Notes: generated by a model not told the origin, from the sequence alone. A stretch of 64,000 bases of DNA from Bacteroidota bacterium (GCA_016705125.1 JADIYW010000002.1:62001-126000); one strand, 5' to 3'; counted from the stretch's first letter, positions 9,131 through 18,869 are shown. Translations and numbers: made by a program.

Positions 9131-9910
9131 TTAGTCGGATTTTATTACCTTGTCAATAAATACGCCTTGATCAGTCTCGAGCTTGATTAGGTATATTCCA
9201 TTGGCTAAATCTTTTAATCCTATGGTTGTATATTGTTCTTCTATTTCACTTCTTTGGTATGTCTTGCCATCTATTCCAATTATTTCAATGGAATGAATAG
9301 TAATGTTCAATCTATTACTTAGGGTTATTTGATTATTGGTCGGATTTGGAAATATTTTAAAATATTTATTCAATTGAAAATGAGGACTTGTAGCAAGTTT
9401 AATCACATAAATAGTATCATTCTCAGTGTCGAAAAATACGATTTCATTGCTGCTTGTTTTTCCCAAAATATTCGTTATACGTATTGGCACATGATTATTC
9501 ACCACAGGCACATCATCCTCAGTTACCAATTTAATTGTACCAATTGTTCCAAATCCTTTTCTATTTCCAGTTTGACTATTATAAGTTATTCCAAAATTAT
9601 CGCCATTTGATGAAGAACCGCCGAAATAGGCTCCGCTCAAAAAACTTGTGTCATTAAATGAAAAAATGTTTGTATCTGGAAAACTAAAATACCTTGAATC
9701 GATAAAAATACTCATGGTAAATTCCTCTATACTATCAATTGGATTTTCTTCTGTACCCATTACAATATCAAGCCTAAATGAAGAAGACAACGGAATGGTA
9801 TCTAAATTTGCTTTTAGTCGAACAAATTCATTCCCTCCGCCAGCTTTTGCTGATTTGGCCATACCTACTTGAAGTATAAAAAGGATGATATATAAGCCAT
9901 TTTTTTTCAT
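9131..9910 (-). CDS. Secreted cohesin-like protein with type IX secretion sorting domain
   Basis: A 259-residue protein with a signal peptide (about 1-20) and a cohesin-like beta-sandwich (about 30-160: LDIVMGTEENPIDSIEEFTMSIFIDSRYF, then an FGTIGTIKLVTED-type strand). The C-terminal domain from about 185 has the hallmarks of a type A T9SS signal: FKIFPNPTNNQITLSN, GIDGKTYQ and LANGIYLIKLETDQGVFIDKVIKSD. It should be exported by Sec, carried across the outer membrane by T9SS, and attached or released. The binding partner is unknown. Its presence implies that the host encodes a T9SS elsewhere. Confidence 0.85.
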   Translation of the reverse strand: MKKNGLYIILFILQVGMAKSAKAGGGNEFVRLKANLDTIPLSSSFRLDIVMGTEENPIDSIEEFTMSIFIDSRYFSFPDTNIFSFNDTSFLSGAYFGGSSSNGDNFGITYNSQTGNRKGFGTIGTIKLVTEDDVPVVNNHVPIRITNILGKTSSNEIVFFDTENDTIYVIKLATSPHFQLNKYFKIFPNPTNNQITLSNRLNITIHSIEIIGIDGKTYQRSEIEEQYTTIGLKDLANGIYLIKLETDQGVFIDKVIKSD

Positions 9911-10017
9911 TTCTATTTCGACAATACAAAAGTAATTTATTTATATAGATAAAAAATATCAATAATAATGCATTTGTTGTGTATTAATTTTTGTAAATTT
10001 GTGTTATAAATTAAATA

Positions 10018-10025
10018 TACATTTG
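10018..10025 (+). promoter_or_regulatory. Bacteroidota -7 promoter element
   Basis: TACATTTG matches the TAnnTTTG consensus and sits 40 bases before the ATG of the 10065 gene. TTTG-like sequences lie 16-25 bases upstream, not at ideal spacing. Confidence 0.5.
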
Positions 10026-10064
10026 TTTTTCAACTACTTATGAATATATTCTTATAATGAAAAT

Positions 10065-11501
10065 ATGATTTTGTTAAAAATAGACATTAGAAAAAATAAA
10101 TTCTTTAGGATTTTTTCTGCTTTATCTAAGTCAAAACAACAACAGTTTACGATTTTTCTAGAAAATTATTCAGAAAATGATGCTTTAATTAAATTCTTTA
10201 TTGCCTTAGAAGACAAAACGCTTTATATCGATGAATTTACGATTGACAAACTATTGATTTTCACAAAAACATCTCCAAAAGCAATATTTGATGACGGAAT
10301 AATACGACAATATTTTTTTGAACTAAACCAATATTTAGAAAAATTTCTATTAATCGAATTTAACCAAAGGCAATTTCAATTTTATTCTTTTGTAGAAATA
10401 TTTTACGAATTGGGATTAGAAAAGGAAATTCAAAATAATTTAAACGATTGGAATAAAACTTTAGAAAACACACCAAAAGACCATCAGAATCAATTTCAAA
10501 GGTATAATATCCTCCAATTTACAAATGAACTAAATACTAAAAAAGGAAAACGAGATGACGGAAGTATAAGCCAACAAATGATGGACACTTTAGATGAACT
10601 CTATTTTTCACAAAAATTGAGGTTAGCCTGTATTATTCTAAACAATAAAAATATTTGGGAGCAAAAGAAAGAAATTATTCTACTCAATGAAATTATTTTT
10701 AATGTATCCAAATTATCTTTAATTGAAAATCCTTATATTGAATTGTATTATATTGTTTATCAATTGCTTACCACAGAAAAAAGCAATGAATTGTTTCAAA
10801 AATCTGAGGAAATTATATTAAAAAACAAAGATAAAATAGATCGAAAATCGCTTCGTGAGATTTTTATTATTTTACAAAATTATTGCATCCGAAGATTGAA
10901 GGAAGGCGTAATTAGTTATGAACGAAAATTATTTGATATTTATAAAAACCAAATAGAATTAAATTTAATTGTAGATAAAAAAATAATTTCCCCTTGGACT
11001 TATAAAAACATTATAACCATTAGTTTCCGTTTGAATGAATTCGAATGGGCAAAAGATTTCATGACTTCTTATAAAGGCTTTTTACCTGAAGGCGAAAGGG
11101 AGAATGCTTTTAATTATAACCTTGCCAATTATTATTTCAGAACTGGCAAATACGACAATTCGATGCGTTTATTGCATCAATTGGAATTCACAGATTTGTT
11201 TTACAAACTAGGTTCTAAACTTATCTTACTAAAAATTTATTTTGAATTAAATGAAGAAGAGGCTTTTGAAAATCATTGCACTTCTTTTAAAAATTTTCTA
11301 CAAAGAGAGAAAAAACTAAATATTGAACAGCGAAAACCATATTTAAATCAAATTAAATTCAGCAATCTAATTTTTACAAATAAACACCATCGAAGAAATT
11401 TAAATTTAATAAAGGAAAAAATTAAATCGAGCTCAAAATTAGCAGATATTCATTGGCTTTTAGAGCAAATAGATTTAAATGAAAAAAATAAAAGAAATTA
11501 A
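10065..11501 (+). CDS. Large helical TPR-like protein, family member 1 of 3
   Basis: A 478-residue cytoplasmic-looking protein without signal or membrane segments, rich in Lys, Asn, Ile and Phe. The N-terminal 100 residues (FFRIFSALSKSKQQQFTIFL) and the C-terminal helical repeats align with the 21196..22614 protein. The clearest match is GFLPEGERENAFNYNLANYYFR ... MRLLHQLEFTDL ... KLILLKIYFELN against the equivalent part of the paralogue. The C-terminal helix pairs resemble tetratricopeptide repeats. A third, more distant member is at 39125. No enzymatic motif is visible; the function is unknown. The stop codon is immediately next to the end of the convergent 11502 gene. Confidence 0.7.
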   Translation: MILLKIDIRKNKFFRIFSALSKSKQQQFTIFLENYSENDALIKFFIALEDKTLYIDEFTIDKLLIFTKTSPKAIFDDGIIRQYFFELNQYLEKFLLIEFNQRQFQFYSFVEIFYELGLEKEIQNNLNDWNKTLENTPKDHQNQFQRYNILQFTNELNTKKGKRDDGSISQQMMDTLDELYFSQKLRLACIILNNKNIWEQKKEIILLNEIIFNVSKLSLIENPYIELYYIVYQLLTTEKSNELFQKSEEIILKNKDKIDRKSLREIFIILQNYCIRRLKEGVISYERKLFDIYKNQIELNLIVDKKIISPWTYKNIITISFRLNEFEWAKDFMTSYKGFLPEGERENAFNYNLANYYFRTGKYDNSMRLLHQLEFTDLFYKLGSKLILLKIYFELNEEEAFENHCTSFKNFLQREKKLNIEQRKPYLNQIKFSNLIFTNKHHRRNLNLIKEKIKSSSKLADIHWLLEQIDLNEKNKRN

Positions 11502-11840
11502 CTAACCTATTTTCGTCTTTGCCTCTTCTAACTTAGTATCTATCTGTCCAGTTAAAAAATGGAAATACATTAAAAAATCAGACAATAAACTAAATCCTGG
11601 ATATTGAAAAGTGGCAGGTTTGTTTTTTTCAAAAAAGAAATGACCAATCCAAGCAAAGAAATAACCACATAATGGCATTAAAAAGAAATTCAATACACTA
11701 GGTTCTAATATAAATTTCACTAACAATACAATTAACCCAGTAGTACCAAGATAATGCAAAATCCTACAAGTTTTGTCGCTATGTTCTGTTAAATAGTATG
11801 GGTAAAAATCCTTGAATGTTTTATACTTTCGTTCAGACAT
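11502..11840 (-). CDS. DUF962/Mpo1-like membrane protein
   Basis: A 112-residue protein with about three membrane segments and the Mpo1/YGL010w (DUF962) signature: FKDFYPYYLTEHSDKTCRILHYLGTT at the start and WIGHFFFEKNKPATFQYPG in the middle. In yeast the family includes the Fe-dependent 2-hydroxy fatty acid dioxygenase Mpo1; the conserved histidines (EHSD, LHY, GHFFFE) are present here. Whether the bacterial protein has that activity is not known. The ATG at 11840 is the only sensible start. Confidence 0.85.
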   Translation of the reverse strand: MSERKYKTFKDFYPYYLTEHSDKTCRILHYLGTTGLIVLLVKFILEPSVLNFFLMPLCGYFFAWIGHFFFEKNKPATFQYPGFSLLSDFLMYFHFLTGQIDTKLEEAKTKIG

Positions 11841-11949
11841 ATTCTATTTCTTTAATTGTTATTCAAACAAATATAATATTTTTTTAGATTTTAAAATAGG
11901 TAACACTAATTTAAATTAATTAGACCATAAAAATAAAGACATTTGCAGA

Positions 11950-12843
11950 ATGATTGAAGATAGAAAATCATACTTGCTCATGCATTTTTGTGTTTTCCTT
12001 TGGGGATTCACCGCAATATTGGGGAAATTTATCACCTTAAATGAGGTTGTATTAGTTTGGTACAGAACGCTTTTAACTGCCATCATTTTTTTATTCGTTC
12101 CTATTTTTTGGAAAAACATAAAAAAAAGCTCAATTAAGCAATTGCTTACCTTTGGTGGAATTGGCGTACTTGTAGCCATACATTGGTTTTTATTTTATGG
12201 CTCTATAAGGTATTCGAATGCAAGTATTGGCGTAGCATGTGTAGGCATTACAGCATTTTTGACAGCATTAATTGAACCATTGCTAACAAAAAGTAAACTT
12301 AAAACAATCGACCTTTTTTTTGGAATTTTGGTCATACCTGGTATTTGGTTAATTTCAAATGCATCGCCCATTGGATATAGAAATGGTATTATTATGGGTG
12401 TTTTTTCGGCATTGATGGCAGCAATTTTTACAATACTAAACAAGCAAAAAACAACTAAAAGTGACCCGGTGGTAGTAAGTTGGGCACAGATGTTAGGCGG
12501 ATTTTTATTTACTTGCCTCATAATGCCAATTTATATTTATTTTTTTCCAGGTTCCTTCAAAATACCTTCTCAAATCGACTTGATTTATCTAATCATTCTT
12601 TCAGTATTTTGCACTGCACTCCCATTCATATTGAGTATTTGGGCTTTCCGCCATCTTACAGCATTTACTTGGATTTTTATAGTCAATCTGGAACCAGTTT
12701 ATGGCATTATTTTGGCCATTATCATTTTAAAAGAAAATACTGAACTAGGTATTAACTTTTACATTGGTGCAAGTTTAATTTTTTTGAGTGTAATAGGAAA
12801 GTTTCTTTTTGAGAAATGGTATTTAAACAAAAATAAGATATAA
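11950..12843 (+). CDS. EamA-family (DMT) transporter
   Basis: A 297-residue inner-membrane protein with ten predicted helices in two EamA repeats (about 10-140 and 150-290). Family hallmarks include WGFTAILGKFI at helix 1, an internal SNASIGVACVGITAFLTALIEPLL, and VNLEPVYGIILAIIILKE near the end. Members export amino acids, nucleosides or other metabolites; the substrate cannot be read from sequence. It ends 2 bases from the convergent rocD. Confidence 0.9.
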   Translation: MIEDRKSYLLMHFCVFLWGFTAILGKFITLNEVVLVWYRTLLTAIIFLFVPIFWKNIKKSSIKQLLTFGGIGVLVAIHWFLFYGSIRYSNASIGVACVGITAFLTALIEPLLTKSKLKTIDLFFGILVIPGIWLISNASPIGYRNGIIMGVFSALMAAIFTILNKQKTTKSDPVVVSWAQMLGGFLFTCLIMPIYIYFFPGSFKIPSQIDLIYLIILSVFCTALPFILSIWAFRHLTAFTWIFIVNLEPVYGIILAIIILKENTELGINFYIGASLIFLSVIGKFLFEKWYLNKNKI

Positions 12844-12845
12844 AA

Positions 12846-14072
12846 CTATCCTTTAAAATCCTCAAAAACGCCTTTTATTATACTCAATGCATTTTTCATT
12901 TGCTCCTCATTAATCACTAAAGGCGGTGCAAATCGGATGATATTTCCGTGTGTAGGTTTTGCCAATAAACCCCTATTTGCCAATTCCATACAAAGATTCC
13001 AGGCCGTTTTACTATCTTCTGAATCATTTACAATAATGGCATTCAGTAAACCTTTCCCACGAACTAATTTTATTAAAGGTGACTCAATAGAATTAATTCC
13101 AGCTCTAAAAATATTACCCATTTTGAAAGCATTGTCACATAAATTTTCCTCTTTTACAACTTCAAGTGCTGCAATAGCTACCTTACATGCCAATGGATTG
13201 CCACCAAAAGTGGAACCATGCTCACCTGGCTTTATCGTTAGCATGATTTCATCATTGGTGAGTACAGCAGACACAGGCATTGTACCGCCAGACAATGCTT
13301 TACCTAAAACTAAAATATCAGGTTTAACATCCTCATAATCACAGGCCAACATTTTACCCGTTCGGGCAATACCCGTTTGCACTTCATCTGCTATAAACAA
13401 TACATTATACTTTTTGCATAAATCTGAAACGCCTTTCAAATAGCCATCATCTGGCACATTTACGCCTGCTTCTCCTTGTATTGGCTCAAGCATTAATCCT
13501 GCCACATTGGGATTTTTAAGTACTGTTTCCAAAACATTTAAATCATTAAAATCTACTTTCACAAATCCCGGCAAAAAAGGCCCAAAACCATTATAAGAAC
13601 TTGGATCAGTTGATGCAGAAACAGCAGCAAGGGTTCTACCCATAAAATTATCTTTTGCTACAACAATTATGGCCTCATTTTCTGGAATTCCTTTTATTTT
13701 ATAGCCCCATTTCCGGCACAATTTTAAGGCAGTTTCACCAGCTTCTACACCAGTATTCATTGGTAAAACTTTATCATACCCAAAATAATTGGTAATATAT
13801 TCCTCATATTTTCCCAAAATATCGTTATGAAATGCTCTCGAAGTCAAAGTTAAAATTTCAGCCTGCTCCTGCATTGCCTTTACAATTTCTGGATGGCAAT
13901 GTCCTTGATTTAAAGCACTATAACCCGACAAAAAATCTAAATATTCTTTTCCTTCTACATCCCAAACCAATACCCCTTTTCCTTTCGACAAAACTACTGG
14001 CAAAGGATGATAATTATGTGCGCCGTATTTATCTTCTAATGCTATTGCTTCCTTTGAATTTATTGCTCTCAT
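12846..14072 (-). CDS. rocD: Ornithine--oxo-acid aminotransferase
   Basis: A class III PLP-dependent aminotransferase of 408 residues, normal for the family. It moves the delta-amino group of ornithine to 2-oxoglutarate, giving glutamate semialdehyde. Visible are the N-terminal YGAHNYHPLPVVL, the cofactor region MNTGVEAGETALKLCRKWGY, the Asp of FIADEVQTGIARTG, the Schiff-base lysine in ILVLGKALSGGTMPVSAV, and the phosphate-binding GEHGSTFGGNP. A TTG at 14090 is in frame but overlaps a consensus -7 box, so the ATG at 14072 (MRAINSKEAIAL) is chosen. With PruA (40727) it feeds ornithine into glutamate; the two genes are not adjacent. Confidence 0.95.
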   Translation of the reverse strand: MRAINSKEAIALEDKYGAHNYHPLPVVLSKGKGVLVWDVEGKEYLDFLSGYSALNQGHCHPEIVKAMQEQAEILTLTSRAFHNDILGKYEEYITNYFGYDKVLPMNTGVEAGETALKLCRKWGYKIKGIPENEAIIVVAKDNFMGRTLAAVSASTDPSSYNGFGPFLPGFVKVDFNDLNVLETVLKNPNVAGLMLEPIQGEAGVNVPDDGYLKGVSDLCKKYNVLFIADEVQTGIARTGKMLACDYEDVKPDILVLGKALSGGTMPVSAVLTNDEIMLTIKPGEHGSTFGGNPLACKVAIAALEVVKEENLCDNAFKMGNIFRAGINSIESPLIKLVRGKGLLNAIIVNDSEDSKTAWNLCMELANRGLLAKPTHGNIIRFAPPLVINEEQMKNALSIIKGVFEDFKG

Positions 14073-14087
14073 GGTATTATTTTGGTG

Positions 14088-14120
14088 CAAAAATAGGCTT
14101 ATTTTGGCTTAAAAATCAAA
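14088..14120 (-). promoter_or_regulatory. Promoter of rocD
   Basis: On the minus strand TTTG (14120-14117), a 21-base spacer and TATTTTTG (14095-14088) match the Bacteroidota TTTG / TAnnTTTG consensus. It lies 15 bases before the ATG and overlaps the 3' end of the upstream DUF3810 gene. Confidence 0.6.
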
Positions 14121-15190
14121 TTTTCCAATATTTCTTTTTGAGAAACAATTTTCCATTTATATACCATGGGTACTAATTTATCATAACTTTTTACACCTTC
14201 CTGTACGCCTTGAAATTTTAAAAATAGATTATTCACTCCATCTCCTAAAACAGAAAAGAATCCTTCATATTTCAACCTATTTTCTCTTATGGCATCAAAA
14301 TCCATTTTGAGTGCAAGCGGAATTAGTTTAGGCAAATTCTGTTTAAAATCCAAAGTATCTCTTTGCCTCAAGTCATTTAATAAATATTTTAAATATTCCA
14401 TTTCTGCACTGTATCTTATATATACTGAATTGGAAGATTTCATATAATGGTATGCCAAAAAATCACAATCACTCTCCAAACAATGACCCATCGCATGAAA
14501 CAATTCATGAGCAATTACTACCGGTTTCCGAATATCATGCATACCCACATCAAAATTCGACTCACCAGTAAATGGAAAATATTGACCCACAATACCACAG
14601 TTCATAAGTAGTCCATCTGGAAGAGAACGAATAGGAATATTTGAAATTAATTTATTGAACTTGGGCAATGATTCACTTAGACTAAGTTTCACCATTTTTC
14701 CCACTTCTTTGTCTGTTGTTAAAACAGAAAAGGGCAATGAATCATCAATGATACTACGTCTCAATTCAATTGCTTTTTGTGCTATAATGGCTATTTCTTT
14801 TTTTATTTCCTGTATTTGAATTTCTTGGTCGAGTGGACTTAATAATTTAGATTCTAAGGTGGGTCGATTATAATTATATCCCCAAACGAGATAAAAGACA
14901 AAAAACAAAATGCCCAAAAAATTAGATATATTAAGAAAAATAGCTGTTTTGGTTTTTCCCTTTTTAAAAAAGCGATAAATTAGAAACAATAAATAAGCGA
15001 TACTTATTACTAAAAAAATATAGGAAATGGGAAAATGAAAGAAATGATTTAATTGATTATAAAAATGGCGAATCGACAAGAAAACATTTGTTGAATAAAA
15101 TGATTCTACAAATGTAGGAGCCGAGAATTTAAGTAAGCAAAAAGTGATTGCAATAAGTAGCAATCCAAAACCTTTTTTAAAAAATACCAT
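14099..15190 (-). CDS. DUF3810 family membrane protein, metallopeptidase-like
   Basis: A 363-residue protein with three N-terminal membrane helices (about 5-25, 50-72, 83-103) and a soluble domain carrying VIAHELFHAMGHCLESDCDFLAYHYM. HExxH-like HELFH followed by a downstream Glu/Asp helix is the pattern of zinc metallopeptidases; DUF3810 proteins of Bacteroidota have it. Active peptidase function has not been shown for the family, so this is inferred. The ATG at 15190 precedes a clean hydrophobic segment. It is transcribed towards rocD, whose promoter overlaps its end. Confidence 0.8.
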   Translation of the reverse strand: MVFFKKGFGLLLIAITFCLLKFSAPTFVESFYSTNVFLSIRHFYNQLNHFFHFPISYIFLVISIAYLLFLIYRFFKKGKTKTAIFLNISNFLGILFFVFYLVWGYNYNRPTLESKLLSPLDQEIQIQEIKKEIAIIAQKAIELRRSIIDDSLPFSVLTTDKEVGKMVKLSLSESLPKFNKLISNIPIRSLPDGLLMNCGIVGQYFPFTGESNFDVGMHDIRKPVVIAHELFHAMGHCLESDCDFLAYHYMKSSNSVYIRYSAEMEYLKYLLNDLRQRDTLDFKQNLPKLIPLALKMDFDAIRENRLKYEGFFSVLGDGVNNLFLKFQGVQEGVKSYDKLVPMVYKWKIVSQKEILENLIFKPK

Positions 15191-15268
15191 AATTAAGATA
15201 ATTAATTTTCAAAAGTAGTTAGAAGTTTTTATTTTTAACGCAAAAGATTTTAAAACGAAAATTTTCCA

Positions 15269-16762
15269 ATGGAAAAAAAATATATTTTATCGCTCGATCA
15301 AGGCACTACAAGTTCAAGGGCTATTCTTTTTGACAAAGATGCCAACATTATTGCTAGTGCTCAAAAAGAATTTACACAAATTTTTCCTAAGCCAGGCTGG
15401 GTTGAGCACGATCCTATTGAAATATGGTATTCGCAGATAGATGTGGCACGAGAGGCAGTAGCATTGGCAAATATTAAACCGGAGGAAATTGCAGGAATTG
15501 GCATAACAAACCAAAGGGAAACGACCGTATTGTGGGACAAACAAACTGGCAAACCAATCTATAATGCGATAGTTTGGCAAGATAGGCGAACAGCTGAATA
15601 CTGTGATGAATTAAAATCAAAAGGACTTGAGCCATACATAAAAGAAAATACTGGATTGGTTGCAGATGCCTATTTTTCAGGCACAAAAGTAAGGTGGATA
15701 CTTGAAAATATAGAAGGAGCAAGAAGGAAAGCCGAGGAAGGGAATTTGTGTTTTGGAACGATAGATTCGTGGTTGATATACAACCTGTCAGGTCGAGAAA
15801 TACACGCAACTGATTATAGTAATGCCTCCCGAACGCTTTTATACAATATTATTGATTTAAAATGGGATGAAAAATTACTGTCTGAATTAAACATTCCCAA
15901 ATCAATATTACCAGAAGTAAAATCTTCAAGTGGCATATTTGGCTATACAAGTCCTGCTGTATTTTTTGATTTAGAAATTCCAATTTGTGGGGTTGCAGGC
16001 GATCAGCAAAGTGCCTTATTTGGCCAAGCATGTTTTGAACCCGGCACTGCAAAAAACACATATGGAACAGGTTGTTTTATGCTTATGAACACTGGGACAG
16101 AAAGGGTTGTTTCAAAAAGTGGTTTATTGACTACCATTGCTTGGGGGATTGACGATAAAATAGAATATGCTTTAGAAGGAAGTGTGTTTATTGCTGGTGC
16201 AGCTTTGCAATGGTTAAGAGATGGTTTAAAAATAATTGATTCGGCACCCGATTCTGAATATTTTGCTATGAAAGTAAAAGATACCGAAGGTGTGTACGTA
16301 GTACCTGCATTTGCTGGATTAGGTGCGCCTTATTGGGATATGTATGCTCGTGGTGCTATATTTGGACTAACACGTGGTACAAAAAAAGCGCATTTAATAA
16401 GAGCCACACTCGAGTCATTAGCTTATCAAACGTCAGACGTTTTGGAGGCTATGGAAAAGGATGCAAATATTAAACTTTGCAGTTTGAGAGTAGATGGCGG
16501 TGCTTCAGCAAATAATCTATTGATGCAATTTCAAGCTGATATATTGAATGTAGAAGTTGAAAGACCTAAAGTAATAGAAACCACTGCGCTTGGCGCGGCC
16601 TACTTAGCTGGCTTAGCTATAGGATTTTATTCAAAAGAACAAATAAGCAAAGAACGAAAGAAAGACAGCATTTTTGAGCCACGAATGGCTCTAGAAAAAA
16701 GGGAAAAACTATTGAGAGGTTGGAAAAAAGCGGTTCAACGTTCAATGGATTGGGAAGAATAA
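15269..16762 (+). CDS. glpK: Glycerol kinase
   Basis: A 497-residue FGGY-family kinase, full length. It phosphorylates glycerol to sn-glycerol 3-phosphate with ATP in the cytoplasm. Motifs: DQGTTSSR at 10-17 (phosphate-binding), GWVEHDP at 43-49, NQRET at 81-85 and WQDRR at 103-107 (glycerol-binding), CGVAGDQQSALFGQ with the catalytic Asp, and the FGGY-like C-terminal LRVDGGASANNLLMQFQADIL. No glpF or glpD is adjacent, so it acts as a lone gene here. The ATG at 15269 gives the canonical MEKKYILSLDQGT start. Confidence 0.97.
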   Translation: MEKKYILSLDQGTTSSRAILFDKDANIIASAQKEFTQIFPKPGWVEHDPIEIWYSQIDVAREAVALANIKPEEIAGIGITNQRETTVLWDKQTGKPIYNAIVWQDRRTAEYCDELKSKGLEPYIKENTGLVADAYFSGTKVRWILENIEGARRKAEEGNLCFGTIDSWLIYNLSGREIHATDYSNASRTLLYNIIDLKWDEKLLSELNIPKSILPEVKSSSGIFGYTSPAVFFDLEIPICGVAGDQQSALFGQACFEPGTAKNTYGTGCFMLMNTGTERVVSKSGLLTTIAWGIDDKIEYALEGSVFIAGAALQWLRDGLKIIDSAPDSEYFAMKVKDTEGVYVVPAFAGLGAPYWDMYARGAIFGLTRGTKKAHLIRATLESLAYQTSDVLEAMEKDANIKLCSLRVDGGASANNLLMQFQADILNVEVERPKVIETTALGAAYLAGLAIGFYSKEQISKERKKDSIFEPRMALEKREKLLRGWKKAVQRSMDWEE

Positions 16763-16821
16763 CTTCAAAGTATTGAGTAGTAAGTAGTAAGATTTTCCGC
16801 ATTTTTTTAGGCAATATAGGT

Positions 16822-16853
16822 AAAAAAAACCAGTCTATTGTTCTGTTTTTTTT
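16822..16853. terminator. Possible bidirectional terminator between glpK and the porin
   Basis: Eight A residues, a short CAG/CTG stem and eight T residues form a mostly A-U hairpin between two convergent genes. The stem is weak, so this is a tentative call. Confidence 0.35.
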
Positions 16854-16859
16854 AGTCTC

Positions 16860-18203
16860 CTAAAAGTTAATCTGAGCTTGTAACCTTAACAATTTTCCTT
16901 TTTGTTGGTTGTCTTGCAAAGCAAAATCTTCGAATCTTCGGTTTGAAAAGGTGTACATGGCGGTTAGCTCGAATTGCTTAATGGGTTGCCATTCAACACC
17001 GATTTCAAATTCTTTTACCTCATAACTACGTGCGTCTAATTCATGTTTTTTTCCTCCATTAAAATATTGGGCTCTGAAGAAAGGCATAAGAATTTCCTTT
17101 TTGATAGGAATAAAATAGGAAAGTGTAATATATCCTCCATGCAATTTTTGAACCTCAATAGAATCGGTTAGTTTATTAAATTCGGGACCACGACCATAAT
17201 TATACTCTGCCTGAATTCCAAATGGTTTGGGATACATAACAAAAGAAGCTGCCATTCGTTGATCCAAATAATTCTTATCTACTGTTGATTTGGTGCCCGT
17301 ACTTATCGATTCTTTGGCGATGGTAAATTTACCTGAATAAGCCTGAATTCCAGGTTCAATAATTTGATTCTTTATTTTTATTGGCAAACAGGCTCTTAAA
17401 ACCACATGAGGTTCATCATTTAATTCGGGCCTATTGGCAGTTTGTCCGTTATATATTCCAAAGCCAACCAATCCGTAATCGCCCGAACCTTTTAAGCCAT
17501 CTTGTATTACTTCTGAAAACAATTTTCTATATTTTTCGGGAGCCCAATAAAAGAAAACACCCAAATCTCGCTCATTTGAAACCGCGCTATTCAATGCATC
17601 ATTTCTATCTAATGGCAAGCGATTTTGACTCGATTGCATATTTTCAAAACCATAAGGAACTTTGCTTTGGCCCAACCTAAATCGATATTGATTGTGTTTG
17701 CCAATTCCTAAATCAAAATATGCATCTCTTAATTGGGCAAAATTTTGGGAAGTAGAAGAAGCAGAACTTGCAAAATCGGGTTGGATATAAAAATAAACAT
17801 GCTTGCCAATTTGACCCGAAAAAATCAATCTAATCCTTCGAAAAAAAAAGCCTCCATTATCGCCCCAACTTCTATCACATTGCTCACATTTAAGCTGATC
17901 GTTGGTTTCCAATAATCGATTATACCTTAATTGGGCATAACCTCTTAAACTGATGGATTCGTACCATTTATTTTTAGATTTTAATTTAGTGGAATCATTA
18001 GAAAAGGACAATTCCTCTGCTTTCCGATTATTATACCAATAAATAAAGCCACTTTCCTTTTTTGGTTTTTCTATAATGCTATCAATTTCAGGTTCAAATA
18101 CATTTTGTACTTCAGTAGTTATTTCTGAATCAATTACTTCACTTTTTGAATTTTTTGGAAATAGTAAAACAGAAACTAAAAATAAATGCAGTAATTTTTT
18201 CAT
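16860..18203 (-). CDS. Outer-membrane porin, phosphate-selective porin O/P type
   Basis: A 447-residue protein from the ATG at 18203; the longer frame starts at a TTG (18218) that precedes the signal peptide without purpose. After the signal (MKKLLHLFLVSVLLFPKNSKS) the protein is an alternation of amphipathic strands, with RGYAQLRYNRLLE, FFFRRIRLIFSGQIGKHVYFYIQPDF and FRLGQSKVPYGFENMQSSQNRLPLDR, as in the porin O/P family, and ends in an aromatic-type strand (RLQAQINF). It probably forms a 16-18-strand barrel for anions; the true substrate is unknown. A CEQC pair near residue 85 is unusual in a porin. Confidence 0.85.
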   Translation of the reverse strand: MKKLLHLFLVSVLLFPKNSKSEVIDSEITTEVQNVFEPEIDSIIEKPKKESGFIYWYNNRKAEELSFSNDSTKLKSKNKWYESISLRGYAQLRYNRLLETNDQLKCEQCDRSWGDNGGFFFRRIRLIFSGQIGKHVYFYIQPDFASSASSTSQNFAQLRDAYFDLGIGKHNQYRFRLGQSKVPYGFENMQSSQNRLPLDRNDALNSAVSNERDLGVFFYWAPEKYRKLFSEVIQDGLKGSGDYGLVGFGIYNGQTANRPELNDEPHVVLRACLPIKIKNQIIEPGIQAYSGKFTIAKESISTGTKSTVDKNYLDQRMAASFVMYPKPFGIQAEYNYGRGPEFNKLTDSIEVQKLHGGYITLSYFIPIKKEILMPFFRAQYFNGGKKHELDARSYEVKEFEIGVEWQPIKQFELTAMYTFSNRRFEDFALQDNQQKGKLLRLQAQINF

Positions 18204-18263
18204 GGTATATTTTTGCAAACCTTAATACTTAACAATGAATTCCTTATAACCTAACGAAGTTTA

Positions 18264-18869
18264 TTATTTATGCCTACTTTTTAGGACATTAATTATTGAG
18301 TCCAAATCCATGTTTTTTTGTTCCAATAAAATAAGAAAATGAAAAAGCAAATCCGCAGCTTCCCCTTTAAACAAATCATCATTTTCATCCTTAGCTTCAA
18401 TGACCAATTCCACTGCTTCCTCTCCCACTTTTTATGCTATTTTATTTATACCCAAATCGAAAAGTGAGCTTGTATAGGATGATTTAGAAGGATTTTTTTT
18501 GCGTTCACTTATTATGTTTCCCAATACATTCAAAAAGCCAAATTGCTCATTATTTTCTTCTCCCCAACAATTACCAGTTCCATTGTGGCAGGTTGGACCT
18601 TCGGGACTTACTTTTACCAAAAAAGTATCCCTATCGCAATCTAACTTAATCGATTTTAGGTGCAAAAAATTACCTGACTCCTCGCCTTTGGTCCACAATC
18701 TATTTTTGGAACGACTATAAAAAGTAACTTTTTGAGCATCCAAAGTCTGTTTTAATGCTTCTTCATTAAAATAGCCAAGCATCAGCACACTTCCTGTGAT
18801 ATGATCTTGGACAATCGCTGGCAAAAGCCCATTTTCCCCTTTTGAAAAATCTGGCACTAACTCATTCAT
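18264..18869 (-). pseudogene. hisIE: Bifunctional HisIE interrupted by one in-frame stop codon
   Basis: HisI (phosphoribosyl-AMP cyclohydrolase) is complete: FYSRSKNRLWTKGEESG, the metal-binding DCDRDT and the Cys of NCWGEE. The HisE domain (phosphoribosyl-ATP diphosphatase) starts normally (SSYTSSLFDLGINKIA) and then meets TAA at 18434-18432. The same frame then continues VGEEAVELVIEAKDENDD and GEAADLLFHFLILLEQ, the conserved HisE core, to a natural stop at 18264. The family normally has Gln (CAA) at or near the stop position, so CAA to TAA is the likely change. Read through, the protein would be 201 residues, normal for HisIE. A GTG two codons after the stop could in principle restart translation. 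The gene overlaps the upstream 82-residue orf by 4 bases. Confidence 0.85.
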
